64,000 nucleotides of DNA from Sphingobacteriaceae bacterium. Its GTDB lineage: Bacteria > Bacteroidota > Bacteroidia > Sphingobacteriales > Sphingobacteriaceae. The stretch's first letter is position 1. Each line of letters starts with the position of its first letter. The position numbers and the translations under genes are program-made. The notes under the pieces are model-generated. The model had not been told where the DNA came from. It did no database searches and saw only the letters and a program-made list of their open reading frames with translations. Where the stretch lies: NCBI GenBank assembly GCA_029266635.1, contig JAQSWM010000005.1, positions 310,001-374,000 of the forward strand. Reading direction: 5' to 3'. This document shows positions 63,793 through 64,000 of this stretch, piece after piece.

Positions 63793-64000
63793 ATGAAACT
63801 AAAAACATTAAAAGTAGGAACATGGGCAATGTTTATCGGATTGCTTGGCCTTGCGTCGTGTAAGGAAGATCTTCCTGAAGCACTGGATACATCTCCCCAG
63901 ATGACAGTTTTAACGTCAATTAAAATTGTAAATGCCGGCGAAAACGGAACTACAGTATTAACCGGGACAATTGATGAGGATGCTAAAACTGTGTCCTTCC
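63793..64000 (+). CDS. Lipoprotein, 3' truncated by window end
   Basis: The first 69 residues show a lipoprotein leader and lipobox (GLLGLASCKEDLPEALD), then a beta-rich domain start (TSIKIVNAGENGTTVLTG). It lies directly downstream of the second SusD and is probably a surface glycan-binding protein or further PUL component. The rest is outside the window. Confidence 0.72.
   Translation, partial: MKLKTLKVGTWAMFIGLLGLASCKEDLPEALDTSPQMTVLTSIKIVNAGENGTTVLTGTIDEDAKTVSF

Noticed and set aside
1-64000. CRISPR array
   Set aside because: No regularly spaced direct repeats were seen in either strand.

Overview
The window looks like a chromosome segment from a Bacteroidota bacterium, most likely a Sphingobacteriaceae member (Mucilaginibacter- or Pedobacter-like). 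The evidence is two tandem SusC/SusD pairs, a DUF4407 protein, a NagB/PIG-L fusion, and promoters of the Bacteroidota type (TTTG, about 18-21 nt, TAnnTTTG). The genus is an inference from family content.

Region 1 (1-16.8 kb) is ordinary chromosome: a secreted Asn/Asp-rich protein, a multi-PAS histidine kinase, a DUF4407 membrane protein, rhodanese, dipeptide epimerase, a Dcp-type M3 peptidase, a coiled-coil membrane protein, a GHL10 glycosidase-like lipoprotein/secreted enzyme, an SDR, an RlmI-type methyltransferase and a small lipoprotein. Two micro-proteins (49 and 52 aa) share a C-terminal signature.

Region 2 (16,829-46,018) is an integrated mobile island of about 29.1 kb. It is bounded by perfect 51-bp direct repeats that contain an intrinsic terminator. 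A tyrosine recombinase lies just inside the right end. Just outside the right end is a promoter-driven, roughly 170-nt small RNA gene whose terminator is the repeat, so the element appears to have integrated into the 3' end of that RNA gene and restored it. Each island end also has a pair of GTGAACCA repeats spaced 12 bp, good candidates for integrase arm sites. There are no capsid, relaxase or type IV secretion genes. The cargo is rich in candidate defence and DNA-processing genes: a DRT3-type pair of reverse transcriptases (Drt3a/Drt3b), a HEPN protein next to a pentapeptide-like membrane protein, HIT plus HNH, a DUF4917 SIR2-like protein, SRAP and UmuD/UmuC, an HNH/zinc-ribbon protein, a PLD-like protein split at an A7 tract, and a PD-(D/E)XK (HsdR-N-like) nuclease. 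A replication-like block (HTH protein, SF2 helicase-like protein and several unknowns) precedes the integrase. The island also holds much apparent RNA structure: a candidate DRT3 ncRNA with an ACACAC stretch, a densely folded 640-nt stretch upstream of the RT genes, two tandem RNA modules with unlike stems around a shared core, a 24-bp long inverted repeat, and four dispersed copies of a 51-bp palindrome.

Region 3 (46.0-64.0 kb) is chromosome again: an Lrp/AsnC regulator, an outer-membrane protein, the pyruvate dehydrogenase E1 beta subunit, then an amino-sugar neighbourhood (NagB/PIG-L fusion, AnmK, DeoR-type regulator) followed by two SusC/SusD pairs with an identical 33-bp upstream element and the start of a lipoprotein gene cut by the window edge. 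The context suggests uptake and catabolism of an amino sugar or peptidoglycan-derived glycan.
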